NCBI RefSeq assembly: GCF_021183625.1
Contig: NZ_CP089214.1
Span: forward strand, 3,968,001-4,032,000
Length of the DNA: 64,000 nucleotides
From: Nocardia asteroides
GTDB taxonomy: Bacteria; Actinomycetota; Actinomycetes; Mycobacteriales; Mycobacteriaceae
Direction of reading: 5' to 3'
A model generated the notes under the pieces. That model did not search any database, was not told where the DNA came from, and worked only from the letters and a program-made list of their open reading frames with translations. Every line of letters starts with the position of its first letter. The stretch's first letter is position 1. This document shows, in pieces, positions 28,070 through 36,281 of this stretch. Both the position numbers and the translations under genes were made by a program.

Positions 28070-28990
28070 GTGGGTAAGAGCAAGCGCAACACTCCGAAGC
28101 CCGAAAGCAACCGGGCCCAGCGGCTCGCCGAGCGCAGGGCGGCGCAGGAGCAGGCGGCCAACGCCGTCACCCGGCCGTTCCAGGGACTGGCCGCCGAGTG
28201 CGACCTGGTCGCGCTCCGCGAGTTCGTGCCCTCCGCGACCGCGGAGCTGAAGCTCGCGCCCGGCGTCGCCGCCGAGCGCTCGGTGGTGCTGGCGACCGTG
28301 CTGCCCGGCGCCGTCGCCGCGCTGGTGCGGGCGGGCGACGAGGAGATCGGCTTCGTCGGCGTCCAGGTGCAGCAGCAGGGCCCCGACCCGGCGGCCGACC
28401 TCGCCGCCGCCATCCTGTGGACCCAGTCCGCCGAGGGCGGCGAGTCGCTGAGCAGCGCGAATGCCATCGAGGGCGGCCCGAGCCTGTTCGACGTGCTCGA
28501 TCCGGGCGCCGACCTGGAGCTCACCGTGCACCAGGACTTCGACTGGTGGGTGCCCGCCGGCGTCACTCCGGACGCCCAGGTGGCCGCCACCATCGAGCAG
28601 GCGAAGCAGGCGATCATGCCGTCGGCGCGGATCGCGCTCGGCCCGGACGCGACCGGCGCCGCCTGGTGGGTGGATGCCGGGGAGAAGGCGCACGTGCGCT
28701 GGGTCCGGCCGGAGCCGGAGGACGAGCTGATGGCCGCGCTGGCCCGGCTGCACGCCGCGGGTGGGCTGCACCTCGGTGACGGCTCGCGCTTCGCGGGCAC
28801 CTTCCGCACGCACGGCCTGCTGGTCCCGGTCTTCGACCTGGACCGCGAGCGGCACCCGGACGAGTGGACCGCCCCCGCCGACGAGTTCGCGGCGCGGCTG
28901 GCGGCCGCGCTCGGCACGGACGAGCCGCTGAGCTCGGAGGAGCGGCGCTCCAGGGACGGGCTGCGCTCCCGCCAGGTCACCCTGCGCTGA
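28070..28990 (+). CDS. DUF5926 family protein
   Basis: 306 aa from GTG 28070, starting with a basic MGKSKRNTPKPESNRAQRLA segment and then ANAVTRPFQGLAAECDLVAL, the mark of this actinobacterial family. It contains YD-free, tryptophan-bearing segments DFDWWVPAGVTPD and GAAWWVDAGEKAHVRWVRPE. No membrane helix or signal peptide. Function unknown; the basic N-terminus could bind nucleic acid. It follows glpQ by 37 bases and ends at a very strong hairpin. Confidence 0.75.
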   Translation: MGKSKRNTPKPESNRAQRLAERRAAQEQAANAVTRPFQGLAAECDLVALREFVPSATAELKLAPGVAAERSVVLATVLPGAVAALVRAGDEEIGFVGVQVQQQGPDPAADLAAAILWTQSAEGGESLSSANAIEGGPSLFDVLDPGADLELTVHQDFDWWVPAGVTPDAQVAATIEQAKQAIMPSARIALGPDATGAAWWVDAGEKAHVRWVRPEPEDELMAALARLHAAGGLHLGDGSRFAGTFRTHGLLVPVFDLDRERHPDEWTAPADEFAARLAAALGTDEPLSSEERRSRDGLRSRQVTLR

Positions 28991-29000
28991 GCGAACGGCA

Positions 29001-29034
29001 GCGGGCCCGGCTCCCCATGGGGAGCCGGGCCCGC
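29001..29034. terminator. Strong bidirectional terminator
   Basis: 15-bp perfect GC-rich stem with a 4-base CATG loop, between the DUF5926 gene and the convergent bfrB. Few T residues follow, as is usual in this GC range. Confidence 0.8.
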
Positions 29035-29068
29035 GGTGTTCAGTCGCCGTAGAGCCGTCCGGGTTCGG

Positions 29069-29617
29069 TCAGACGTGCCCGCCGGCGGCGTGCGGCGCGC
29101 CGGAGGTGTCGGCGGGGCCGTCCATCTCGCGGGCGATGAACTCCTCCAGATCGAACAGGTTCGCACCGGCCCGGTCGGCGATGGTGAGCAGGGTGGTCAT
29201 CCGTGCGACCTCCTCGACCTGCTCCTTCAGGAACCACTGCATGAACTGCTCGCCGAGGTAATCGCCCTCCTCGCGGGCGGTGCTGGCGAGCTGGACCACC
29301 TGGTCGGTGACGGTCTTCTCCTGCGCCAGCGCCAGCGCGATCGGCTCGCGGGCGTTCTCGAAGTGCGACTTGGCGGCGTCGACGCTGCTGATCTCGACGC
29401 TGATGTCGCGGTCGAGGAAGTACTGGACGATCATCATGGCGTGGTTGCGCTCTTCGACCGCCTGCTTGTAGAAGAGCTTGGCGAGCTGCGGCAGATCCGC
29501 GTTGTCGTACCAGACCGCTAGCGCGATGTACTGGTGCTCCGCATTGAATTCGTTGTGGATCTGATCCTGCAGCAGGCCGTGGAATTTACTGCGCGGGGGC
29601 TCCGGGTGGGTCGACAT
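29069..29617 (-). CDS. bfrB: Ferritin BfrB, iron storage
   Basis: 182 aa from ATG 29617. Non-heme ferritin closely similar to mycobacterial BfrB. Ferroxidase ligands are intact: Glu23 (HNEFNAEHQY), Glu56 and His59 (AVEERNHAMM), the Glu of LAQEKTV, and the Gln-bearing FMQWFLKEQVEEV. The C-terminal tail SGAPHAAGGHV matches the mycobacterial tail. It oxidises Fe2+ and stores it as mineral in a 24-mer cage. An IdeR-like box lies about 53 bases upstream, and a second, degenerate ferritin gene sits directly before it on the same strand. Confidence 0.94.
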   Translation of the reverse strand: MSTHPEPPRSKFHGLLQDQIHNEFNAEHQYIALAVWYDNADLPQLAKLFYKQAVEERNHAMMIVQYFLDRDISVEISSVDAAKSHFENAREPIALALAQEKTVTDQVVQLASTAREEGDYLGEQFMQWFLKEQVEEVARMTTLLTIADRAGANLFDLEEFIAREMDGPADTSGAPHAAGGHV

Positions 29618-29669
29618 GTGAACGAGATTAGTGCTGGTCAAGGGCCTTGTCATCCAAGTACACCCTTAT

Positions 29670-29688
29670 TGAGGATAGTATTGCCTAA
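29670..29688 (-). promoter_or_regulatory. Candidate IdeR box before bfrB
   Basis: TGAGGATAGTATTGCCTAA matches 13 of 19 positions of the mycobacterial IdeR consensus TTAGGTTAGGCTAACCTAA. It is centred about 62 bases before the bfrB start. In M. tuberculosis bfrB is activated by iron-loaded IdeR through upstream boxes. The match is moderate. Confidence 0.5.
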
Positions 29689-29714
29689 ACTCCGCGCGGA
29701 ATGGAAAGCGCAAT

Positions 29715-30275
29715 TCAGCTCGAGCTCCGGGAAACAATTCCGGGAATGCGCGGCGGTACTCCGATGGGCAGCGACGGGCGCGCCGACTGCTCCCGCGCCA
29801 GGAACTCCTCGACGTCGAAGAGATTGCCCCCGGCCCGCTCCACCACGGTGACCAGCGTGTTCGCCCGCGCCGCTTCCTCGATCTGCTTCTCCAGGAACCA
29901 GCCGGTGAACTGCTCGCCCAGGTAGTCGTTCGCCCGCCGGGCCTGCTGGGCCAGATCGGTGAGGCGCGCACTGCGCTCGCTCTCCAGCGCGCTGATGTGC
30001 GTGGCGGCATCCTGTGACGAACCGAACTCCGTGCGGATCGGATCGATTCCGGTCACCCCGACCGGCAGTTCCCGGTCCAGCAGGTAGCCGATCATGCGCA
30101 GCGCGTCGGTGCGGTTGTCCTCGGAACGCCGATACGCGTACGCCGCCGAGCGCGGCAGCTTGGCCGCGTCGAAGTACACCGCGACCGCGAGGTACTGCTG
30201 GGACGTGGTCAGCTCGAAACGGATGTGGTCGCGGAGCAGCCCCGCGAAGGGGTGCTCCACCGATAGCCCGGACAT
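29715..30275 (-). CDS. Ferritin-like protein with altered ferroxidase site
   Basis: 186 aa, aligned over its whole length to the adjacent BfrB without gaps through the first two helices (RFELTTSQQYLAVAVYFD, DYLGEQFTGWFLEKQIEEAA, GGNLFDVEEFLARE). Glu21 is kept, but the Glu-x-x-His pair of helix 2 is replaced by Asn54 and Asp57 (SEDNRTDALRM). The glutamate of helix 3 (LESERSA) is kept. The protein is thus unlikely to oxidise iron like BfrB. It could be a structural partner in mixed cages, as the light chain is in animals; this is inference. Tandem position indicates duplication. Confidence 0.85.
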   Translation of the reverse strand: MSGLSVEHPFAGLLRDHIRFELTTSQQYLAVAVYFDAAKLPRSAAYAYRRSEDNRTDALRMIGYLLDRELPVGVTGIDPIRTEFGSSQDAATHISALESERSARLTDLAQQARRANDYLGEQFTGWFLEKQIEEAARANTLVTVVERAGGNLFDVEEFLAREQSARPSLPIGVPPRIPGIVSRSSS

Positions 30276-30284
30276 CCCTCGAAA

Positions 30285-31934
30285 CTACCCCGTGCGGAGG
30301 TCATCGGGAATCGGCTGATCGTTGGCGAGGGCGTCGAAGAACCGGCTGGCCCGGTCCCGGTCCCAGAGCAGCACGTTGCCGCTGTCGGTGTCCTCGAAGC
30401 CGCCGATCGGCACCGTGGTGTTCACGGTGTCGCCGCGCATCGCCAAGCCGAGCGAGGCCACGTGCCAGAGGTGGTCGCCCTCGTCCACCTTCAGCGAGCC
30501 GACGGTGTCGGTGGCCAGCGGCCAGAGCGTGAACGGGTTGGCCAGCGTGCCCGCGCCGGTCGCCTTCTTCAGCAGCGCGGCCATGAACTTGCGCTGGTTG
30601 TTCATCCGGTCGATGTCGGCGAGCGCGGTGGCCCGGCTGCGGACGAAGCCGAGCGACTGCGGGCCGTCCAGGGTCTGGCAGCCTGCGGGCAGGTCGATGC
30701 CTGCCAGCGGGTCGCTGATCGGGGCGTCCAGGCAGACGTCGATGCCGCCGAGGGTGTCGACGACGGCGGCGAAGCCACCGAAGCCGATCTGCGCGTAGTG
30801 GTCGATGTGCAGGCCGGTGGCGCCCTCGACGGTCTGCACGAGCAGCGGCGGGCCGCCGAACGCGAACGAGGCGTTCAGCTTGTCCCTGCCCTGGCCGGGG
30901 ATGCTCACGTAGGAGTCGCGCGGCAGGCTGACCAGCGTCGCCTGCCCCGACTTGGGGATGTGCACCAGGATGATGGTGTCGGTGCGCTCGGAGCCGACCT
31001 CGCCGCCGGTGGCGAGATCCTGCTCCTGCTCCGCCGAGAGCCCGGCCCTGCTGTCCGAGCCGACGAGCAGCCAGTTGGTGCCCGGGGTGTCGCCGATCCG
31101 GTCCTCGTACGCGCTGAGCGCGTCGATCCGGGTCAGCGAATTGTCCAGGTGCACGACGGCGGCCACCATGCCGACGATCAGGACCAGCAGGACGACGAGG
31201 AACCAGCGGAAGGGGTGCCGCTTGCGGCGCCTGCGCTCCGGCTGCGGGGCGCGCGGGGGAGCCCCGCGGCCGCGCGACGGCGGCGGGGGCGGGCGGCGCT
31301 CGTCCCGGTAGGGCTGCGGCTGCTGCGGCGGCGCGTGCCGCGCCCGCTGCGGCCGCTGCTGCGATTGCTGCGGTTGCTGGGTGGGGTGCTTGCTGGTGTA
31401 GCGCCGGGTGGCCTGCTCCGGCTCGGGTGACTGCGAGTAGGCGAGCCCCGGATCGCGCCTGCCGTCCCGGCGCACCACCTGGGTCGGCTCGATCCCGCCC
31501 GCCCCCGGCGGCGGGCGGCGCTGGTCACCGCCGGGCTGGCGGGCGCCGGGGGGCTGGCTGCGGCGTGGATCCCCGCCGGCGGGCTGATCGCGGCGGGGAT
31601 CGCCCCCGGCGCGCTGGTCGGAGCGTTGATCGCCGCTGCGCGGCGGCTGCGCAACGGGGCCCGCCGGATTGCCCCGGCGCGGCGGCTGCCCACCCGGCCC
31701 GACCGGATTGCCGCCGCGCGGCGGCTGCCCGCCCGGGCCGACCGGGTTGCCGCCGCGGGGCGGCTGCCCGCCGGAACTCGGCTGGTTGCCGCCGCGGGGC
31801 GGGTTACCCCTGCCGGGAACGGGTCGGCCGCCCGCGGGATTTCCCCCGCCCGGCGGGGGCCCCGGCCGGTGCCCTTGCTGTCCGGGCGGCGGCGTCCGGC
31901 GCGCAGGGTACTTCGGGTCCTCGCCGTTCATCAT
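30285..31934 (-). CDS. LCP (LytR-CpsA-Psr) family envelope glycopolymer transferase
   Basis: 549 aa from ATG 31934 (MMNGEDPKYPARR). Residues 1 to about 235 are low-complexity, rich in Pro, Gly, Arg and Gln with PPRGGNPVGPGGQ-type repeats; they lie on the cytoplasmic side. One membrane helix follows (FRWFLVVLLVLIVGMVAAVV). The extracellular LCP domain has NWLLVGSDSRAGLS, ERTDTIILVHIPKSG, SLPRDSYVSIPG and RMNNQRKF, i.e. the arginines and aspartates that bind the polyprenyl pyrophosphate. LCP enzymes attach arabinogalactan or similar polymers to peptidoglycan. Confidence 0.88.
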   Translation of the reverse strand: MMNGEDPKYPARRTPPPGQQGHRPGPPPGGGNPAGGRPVPGRGNPPRGGNQPSSGGQPPRGGNPVGPGGQPPRGGNPVGPGGQPPRRGNPAGPVAQPPRSGDQRSDQRAGGDPRRDQPAGGDPRRSQPPGARQPGGDQRRPPPGAGGIEPTQVVRRDGRRDPGLAYSQSPEPEQATRRYTSKHPTQQPQQSQQRPQRARHAPPQQPQPYRDERRPPPPPSRGRGAPPRAPQPERRRRKRHPFRWFLVVLLVLIVGMVAAVVHLDNSLTRIDALSAYEDRIGDTPGTNWLLVGSDSRAGLSAEQEQDLATGGEVGSERTDTIILVHIPKSGQATLVSLPRDSYVSIPGQGRDKLNASFAFGGPPLLVQTVEGATGLHIDHYAQIGFGGFAAVVDTLGGIDVCLDAPISDPLAGIDLPAGCQTLDGPQSLGFVRSRATALADIDRMNNQRKFMAALLKKATGAGTLANPFTLWPLATDTVGSLKVDEGDHLWHVASLGLAMRGDTVNTTVPIGGFEDTDSGNVLLWDRDRASRFFDALANDQPIPDDLRTG

Positions 31935-32028
31935 GCAGACTCTACTGATCCGTCGGGTCGATCGGGCGGTACGCGGGATCCCCCCGCTCACTTGATGAAT
32001 CACCCCGGGGGCCGCCGGTGTTATCGGC

Positions 32029-32811
32029 TCAGGGCAACCAGCCGACGTGGCCGCGGAGCGCGGTGTAGCCGACGTAGGCGATGGTGTCGATCAGCGCGTG
32101 CGCGACGAGCAGCGGCCAGAGCCGCCCGGTGCGCTGCCACCAGCGCCCGAAGACCAGCCCCATCACCACGTTGCCGAGCCCGCCGCCGAGCCCCTGGTAC
32201 AGGTGGTAGCTGCCGCGCAGCAGCGCCGAGGCCAGCAGCGACGAGTTCTCCGACCAGCCGAGCCCGCGCAGCCGGGTGAGCAGGTACCCGACCACGATGA
32301 TCTCCTCCGCCGCCGAGTTGGCGCAGGCGGAGAGGATCAGCACCGGCAGCCGCCACCAGTGCTCGCCGAGCGAACTCGGCACGATCGTCACGCTGAAGCC
32401 GAGCGCCTGCGCGAGCAGGTAGAGCCCGAGCCCGGGCAGCCCGATCAGCGCGGTGAAGCCGAGCCCGGCGAGCAGGTCGCCGCGCAGGCGGTCCCTGGCC
32501 AGCCCGACCGCCTTCGGCCCGATCCCGCTGCGCCACAGCAGGTAGAGCCCGAGCGCGGCCCACGCGACCAGCCGGAGCACGCCGAGCAGCTGGAAGGCCA
32601 GGTCGAGCAGCGGCTGGTCGGCGCGCGAGGCGTTCAGCGCGACGGTCCGGCCGCCGACCCCGCCGGGCTGCAGCGCGCTCTCCAGCAGCGACAGCGCGGC
32701 GCTGAGCCCGCTCGCCCCGAAGGTGAGGGCGAGGACGATCACGACCTCGATCCGGAGTGCGCGCCGCTCGGACTCGTCGAGCGGGCTTGGCGGGGCTGGG
32801 TCGGCGGGCAT
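32029..32811 (-). CDS. CPBP-family intramembrane protease
   Basis: 260 aa with about 7 helices. The catalytic motifs of the CPBP (CAAX/abortive-infection-like) family are present: motif 1 NSAAEEIIVVGYLLTRL (the EE pair; the usual Arg is displaced), motif 2 RGSYHLYQG with its histidine, and motif 3 LLVAHALIDT. These glutamic proteases cut substrates in the membrane; the substrate is not known. It lies 94 bases before the LCP gene on the same strand. Confidence 0.82.
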   Translation of the reverse strand: MPADPAPPSPLDESERRALRIEVVIVLALTFGASGLSAALSLLESALQPGGVGGRTVALNASRADQPLLDLAFQLLGVLRLVAWAALGLYLLWRSGIGPKAVGLARDRLRGDLLAGLGFTALIGLPGLGLYLLAQALGFSVTIVPSSLGEHWWRLPVLILSACANSAAEEIIVVGYLLTRLRGLGWSENSSLLASALLRGSYHLYQGLGGGLGNVVMGLVFGRWWQRTGRLWPLLVAHALIDTIAYVGYTALRGHVGWLP

Positions 32812-32825
32812 GACAGCGAATCTAG

Positions 32826-34070
32826 TCAGCGGCGGAACTCCTCGACCGGCGTGTACTCGGCTGCCGCCGCGCCCATCTCGTTGCGGTACCAGCTCTCCCT
32901 GCGGGCGCGCTGCACTCGATCGGCCACCCGGTCGAGGCCGGGGATCAGCCTGCGCGCCGTCTCCAGCGTGAGCAGCACCGGGAACTGCGCCAGCGGGTGC
33001 AGCACCCAGGGCAGCCTGCGCGGCATGGCGTGCCTGGCGTAGGTGCCCGGCGGCAGCCAGAAGGCGGTGTAGCCGATCTGCATCCGGTAGTTGACCTCGT
33101 CGCGCAGCCGCTTGCGCCAGGGTGTGCCCGGCTTCGGCTCGAAGGCGGGCAGGTAGGACTCGACCAGTTCAGCCCCGTCCGCCCCCGCGGTGTGCGCGCG
33201 CTTCACGAAGGCGGCGAACATGAGCTGCACCGACTCCCGGAAGTCGCGCGGGTACCAGTCGGGCTGCACGCCGAGCAGGTACCCGACGTAGCGCCAGAAG
33301 TGCAGCGTCGCCTCGATCTCCCGCTTCGTGGTCTGCAGCCCGATGCTCCAGAGCGCGAGCCCGGGCACCACGCTGCCCGCCATCAGGGTGAGCGTGGCGT
33401 CGCCGACGCTGATCGGCACGCCCAAGGCGGCGGCGTCCCACTCCGGGCGCCGCACCAGTTTGCGCCGGATGAAGACGTGCATGATCCGCACCCGCATGGT
33501 GGTCTGCCTGCCGCGGGCGCCGAGCTCCAGGCCGCCCGGCTCGGAGATGTCGATCCAGAACCGCACCGTCTCCAGTTGCCGCTTGTGCGCGCGGGCGCCC
33601 GCGTAGCCGCCGGTGTAGGCCAGCGGCTTGGTGATCGAGCTCTCCGAGTACATCTCCAGCGTGCTGGTGGTGGCGAAGGCGAAGACCGAGGTGCCCCAGC
33701 GGCGGAAGACCTCGGCGCCGCGCTCGACGAGCGCCGGCTCCAGCCAGGGCGGCGGGGTCTCGAACTCGGCGAAGAGCCGGACCAGGGTGGCGGGCGGGTC
33801 GGGCACGGCGTCGATGCCGTGCTCCAGCGCGAGGTCGAGCATGGCGCGGCCCGCCTTGGGACCGGCTTCGCCCAGGTAGACCTCGTCCACGAAGGCCTCG
33901 GCGACCGGGTCGGCCTGGTAGTAGGCGGCGGCGAAGCGGTGCACGAGCTCGTCGTCGGGTTGCGGGTCGAAGCGGAAGATCGTGCGCCAGAGCCTGCGCA
34001 TGCGCTGTACGGCCGGGTCGTTCACCCGGTCCCAGTACCTGAATTCGTCCGGCGCTATTCGAGTTGCCAC
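32826..34070 (-). CDS. MpaB/Lcp-type (DUF2236) oxygenase family protein
   Basis: 414-aa helical protein of the family that includes rubber-cleaving latex-clearing protein and fungal MpaB. Marks: FATTSTLEMYSES, RQTTMRVRIMHVFIRRKL with the histidine expected to ligate heme b, and PRDFRESVQLMF. No signal peptide. Characterised relatives are heme oxygenases acting on isoprenoid double bonds; whether this one binds heme or which lipid it acts on is unknown. It is divergent from a TetR gene across 52 bases that hold an inverted repeat, so it is probably under that regulator. Confidence 0.78.
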   Translation of the reverse strand: MATRIAPDEFRYWDRVNDPAVQRMRRLWRTIFRFDPQPDDELVHRFAAAYYQADPVAEAFVDEVYLGEAGPKAGRAMLDLALEHGIDAVPDPPATLVRLFAEFETPPPWLEPALVERGAEVFRRWGTSVFAFATTSTLEMYSESSITKPLAYTGGYAGARAHKRQLETVRFWIDISEPGGLELGARGRQTTMRVRIMHVFIRRKLVRRPEWDAAALGVPISVGDATLTLMAGSVVPGLALWSIGLQTTKREIEATLHFWRYVGYLLGVQPDWYPRDFRESVQLMFAAFVKRAHTAGADGAELVESYLPAFEPKPGTPWRKRLRDEVNYRMQIGYTAFWLPPGTYARHAMPRRLPWVLHPLAQFPVLLTLETARRLIPGLDRVADRVQRARRESWYRNEMGAAAAEYTPVEEFRR

Positions 34071-34085
34071 GTATTCAGCGTAAAG

Positions 34086-34099
34086 TGAGCAAAAGCTCA
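34086..34099. promoter_or_regulatory. Inverted repeat, likely TetR operator
   Basis: TGAGC-AAAA-GCTCA, a perfect 5-bp repeat with a 4-base spacer, in the 52-base gap between the divergent oxygenase and TetR genes. Placement fits autoregulation and control of the oxygenase gene. Confidence 0.55.
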
Positions 34100-34122
34100 G
34101 GTTCTACTCGCATTTTCCGGGG

Positions 34123-34740
34123 GTGGGTTCAGTGGCCCAGAAGATCGGTGACCAGCGGCGCAGGCCGCAGCAGGAGCGTTCGCGGGAATCCCGCGAGCGG
34201 ATCCTGACCGCCGCGACTCAGCTCTTCGCCGCGCACGGGGTCGGAAACGTCTCGACCAATCGCATCGCCGCGCACGCGGGCATGAGCATCGGCTCGCTCT
34301 ACCGCTACTTCGCGGACAAGGAGGCGATCCTGGAGACGCTGCGGCTGCGCCTGGTCGGCGAGCTGGAGGAACAGTTCACCGCCGCCGTGCTCGCGGGCAT
34401 GACCCTCGCCCCCGCCGAGTCCTTCGCCCGCAGCCTGCACGGCATCGCCGACACCCTCGCCCGCCGCCGCGAACTGGTCCGCGCCCTCTCCCCGCACGCC
34501 ACCCTGGAGGCGCTCGGTCTCGGCGACCTCGAACGCCGCCTGCTCGTCCTCACCCGCGGCTACCTGCTCAACCTGCTCGGCCCCCTCCCCGACGCCGAAC
34601 TGGAGGTCAAGGCCTACGTCATGGTCAGCGTCGGCGTAGCGAGCAGCCTCCGCATCGGCCTGGAGGCCCCGGCCAACCTGGACCGCGACCAGGTCATCGC
34701 GGAGATCGCCCGCATGGTTGCCGGTTGGCTCCAGCCGTAG
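34123..34740 (+). CDS. TetR/AcrR family regulator
   Basis: 205 aa from GTG 34123 (a second GTG at 34132 is also possible). DNA-binding domain: RERILTAATQLFAAHGVGNV, ISTNRIA-type helix (STNRIAAHAGMSIGSLYRYF) and ADKEAILE. The C-terminal half resembles the common TetR C-terminal domain (QVIAEIARMVAGWLQP end). It is divergent from the MpaB-type oxygenase gene and presumably represses it until a ligand binds. Confidence 0.87.
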   Translation: MGSVAQKIGDQRRRPQQERSRESRERILTAATQLFAAHGVGNVSTNRIAAHAGMSIGSLYRYFADKEAILETLRLRLVGELEEQFTAAVLAGMTLAPAESFARSLHGIADTLARRRELVRALSPHATLEALGLGDLERRLLVLTRGYLLNLLGPLPDAELEVKAYVMVSVGVASSLRIGLEAPANLDRDQVIAEIARMVAGWLQP

Positions 34741-34744
34741 TGCG

Positions 34745-35506
34745 TCAGATTCTCCGCAGGCCGTTCAGGAAGGGGCAGCCTGCCAAGGTGCGGACCGCCC
34801 GGCTCAACCCTTCGATGTCGTCGGCGGGGGTGCGGAAGGGCAGGCGGAAGTCGTGGTCGCCGTCCATGCCCTCGATGCGCAGGGTCAGCCCGTAGCGGTC
34901 GATGGCGAGCGGGTGCACGATGCCGCGCTGCAGGTGGGCGGGGAGTTGCCTGGCGATCATCGCGACCAGGTCGGCGTGGTCGCTCTCCATGTGCTGGAGC
35001 CAGGCCGATTCCATGGCGCAGAAGGGGTCGGGGGCGGCGGTGCGCAGCTCGTCGACGTCCACCGATTCGGCGCCGGTCGCGTCGGCGACGACGGCGGATT
35101 TGATCACGACGCGGAGCAGGGTGAGGCCGTGCCCGACGTCGAGCAGCATGGGGTGCGGCAGCTCCGCGGCGACCTCGCCCGCGAGCGCGCGCTGCGCGGG
35201 CAGCGGCACCGCCCGCACCCAGCCGCGCAGCCAGACCAGGGAGCGCACCGGCTCGCGCACCACGATGGGGGCGTGGTCGGTCAGCTCGAGGACCGCGGGC
35301 GCGCCGCCGCCGCCGGAGTTGGCGACCAGCACCGCCGCGACCGAGGTGCTCGGCACCGCGACCACCGCGTCGCCGCACTCACGCAGGTGGTGCACCGACA
35401 CCGGGGTCGGGTCGATGCCGGGCATGGCGAGTACCGCGTGCTCGGCGTGCGCACAGGCGCTGCGCACCCGCTCCGCGGTCGACGGTGCGAGGGTCGATTG
35501 CGGCAT
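34745..35506 (-). CDS. DUF2470 / PNPOx-like heme-linked protein
   Basis: 253 aa. N-terminal part (about 1-150) resembles the split beta-barrel of the pyridoxamine-oxidase/HugZ group (VVAVPSTSVAAVLVANSG, RGWVRAVPLPAQRALAGEV). C-terminal DUF2470 domain from about 165: FCAMESAWLQHMESDHADLV and DRYGLTLRIEGMDGDHDFRL, with clustered histidines. HugZ relatives degrade or bind heme; activity here is unproven. From memory the M. tuberculosis gene at this place (Rv3839) is iron-regulated through IdeR, and a clear IdeR box lies about 50 bases before this start. Confidence 0.82.
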   Translation of the reverse strand: MPQSTLAPSTAERVRSACAHAEHAVLAMPGIDPTPVSVHHLRECGDAVVAVPSTSVAAVLVANSGGGGAPAVLELTDHAPIVVREPVRSLVWLRGWVRAVPLPAQRALAGEVAAELPHPMLLDVGHGLTLLRVVIKSAVVADATGAESVDVDELRTAAPDPFCAMESAWLQHMESDHADLVAMIARQLPAHLQRGIVHPLAIDRYGLTLRIEGMDGDHDFRLPFRTPADDIEGLSRAVRTLAGCPFLNGLRRI

Positions 35507-35545
35507 GTAGTCCTCCTGGTGCCCGCTCGCCCTGCTCGGCGAGAA

Positions 35546-35564
35546 TTAGGTTACCCTAAGCTAA
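35546..35564 (-). promoter_or_regulatory. IdeR/DtxR iron box
   Basis: TTAGGTTACCCTAAGCTAA matches 16 of 19 positions of the IdeR consensus. It lies 40-58 bases before the DUF2470 gene, where bound IdeR-Fe would block transcription when iron is plentiful. The gene on the other strand starts about 105 bases away and is a less likely target. Confidence 0.8.
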
Positions 35565-35669
35565 GTGAGCGGACGATCTTGCGCAAGAGCTTCGATCCGG
35601 GTGGTCGGAAGGCCCGGCGCGGCCGGGAGCGCGCGCCGCTGCCGGTCCAGCCGGGGTTACCGTGATCGG

Positions 35670-36251
35670 ATGACCGAGTCGTCCGCCACGCCACGCGTCG
35701 AGGCACCCATGCCCCGCACGGAGAGTGGCGGTGCCACGCTGCCCGGCGCCGGCTCGGCGGACGCGGCGGGTCGAGGTGCTGTGGCACCCGAGACCGGAAG
35801 CGGCGCGGTGCCGTCGGGAGCGGGCGGTCCGGAGCCGGTACTCATGTCGCTGCGCCCGCCCGCCCGGCGCAGCCTGGCCGATGGCCTGGTGCGGCCGCCG
35901 GGGCCGGTGCCGCCGGGGATCAGGGCGCTGGAGCCGGAGCTGCCCGACGCCGAACTGGCCGATCTCGTCGGCACGGTGGTGCACACCGCCGACGGGTTCG
36001 TCGCCCGCACCGGGAACGCCGCGCGAGCGCTGGCGATCCTCGCCGCCACCGCGGCCGCGCTCTGCGGCGAGGACGTTCGCCGCGCGCTCGCCGCCCCGGA
36101 CATCCCCTTCCTGACCGGGCTGAATCCGCAGGCCGTCGAGGCGGTGCGCGGCGTGTTGCTGTGGATCGAGGCGGAGAATCCGGCCGAGTTGACGGCGGAA
36201 CTGGCGGCCCTGCTGCGCGGGGGCGGCGCAGGCAGCGCGACGGCGGGATGA
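35670..36251 (+). CDS. Hypothetical protein
   Basis: 193 aa from ATG 35670. Residues 1-70 are Gly/Ala/Pro/Ser-rich and probably disordered; the rest is largely helical (DAELADLVGTVVHTADGFVA, NAARALAILAATAAALCGED, QAVEAVRGVLLWIEAEN). No motif recognised. It precedes pheA by 30 bases on the same strand and may share its transcript. Confidence 0.6.
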   Translation: MTESSATPRVEAPMPRTESGGATLPGAGSADAAGRGAVAPETGSGAVPSGAGGPEPVLMSLRPPARRSLADGLVRPPGPVPPGIRALEPELPDAELADLVGTVVHTADGFVARTGNAARALAILAATAAALCGEDVRRALAAPDIPFLTGLNPQAVEAVRGVLLWIEAENPAELTAELAALLRGGGAGSATAG

Positions 36252-36281
36252 GTTCCGCGCGACGCAAGTAGTGTCATAGGC

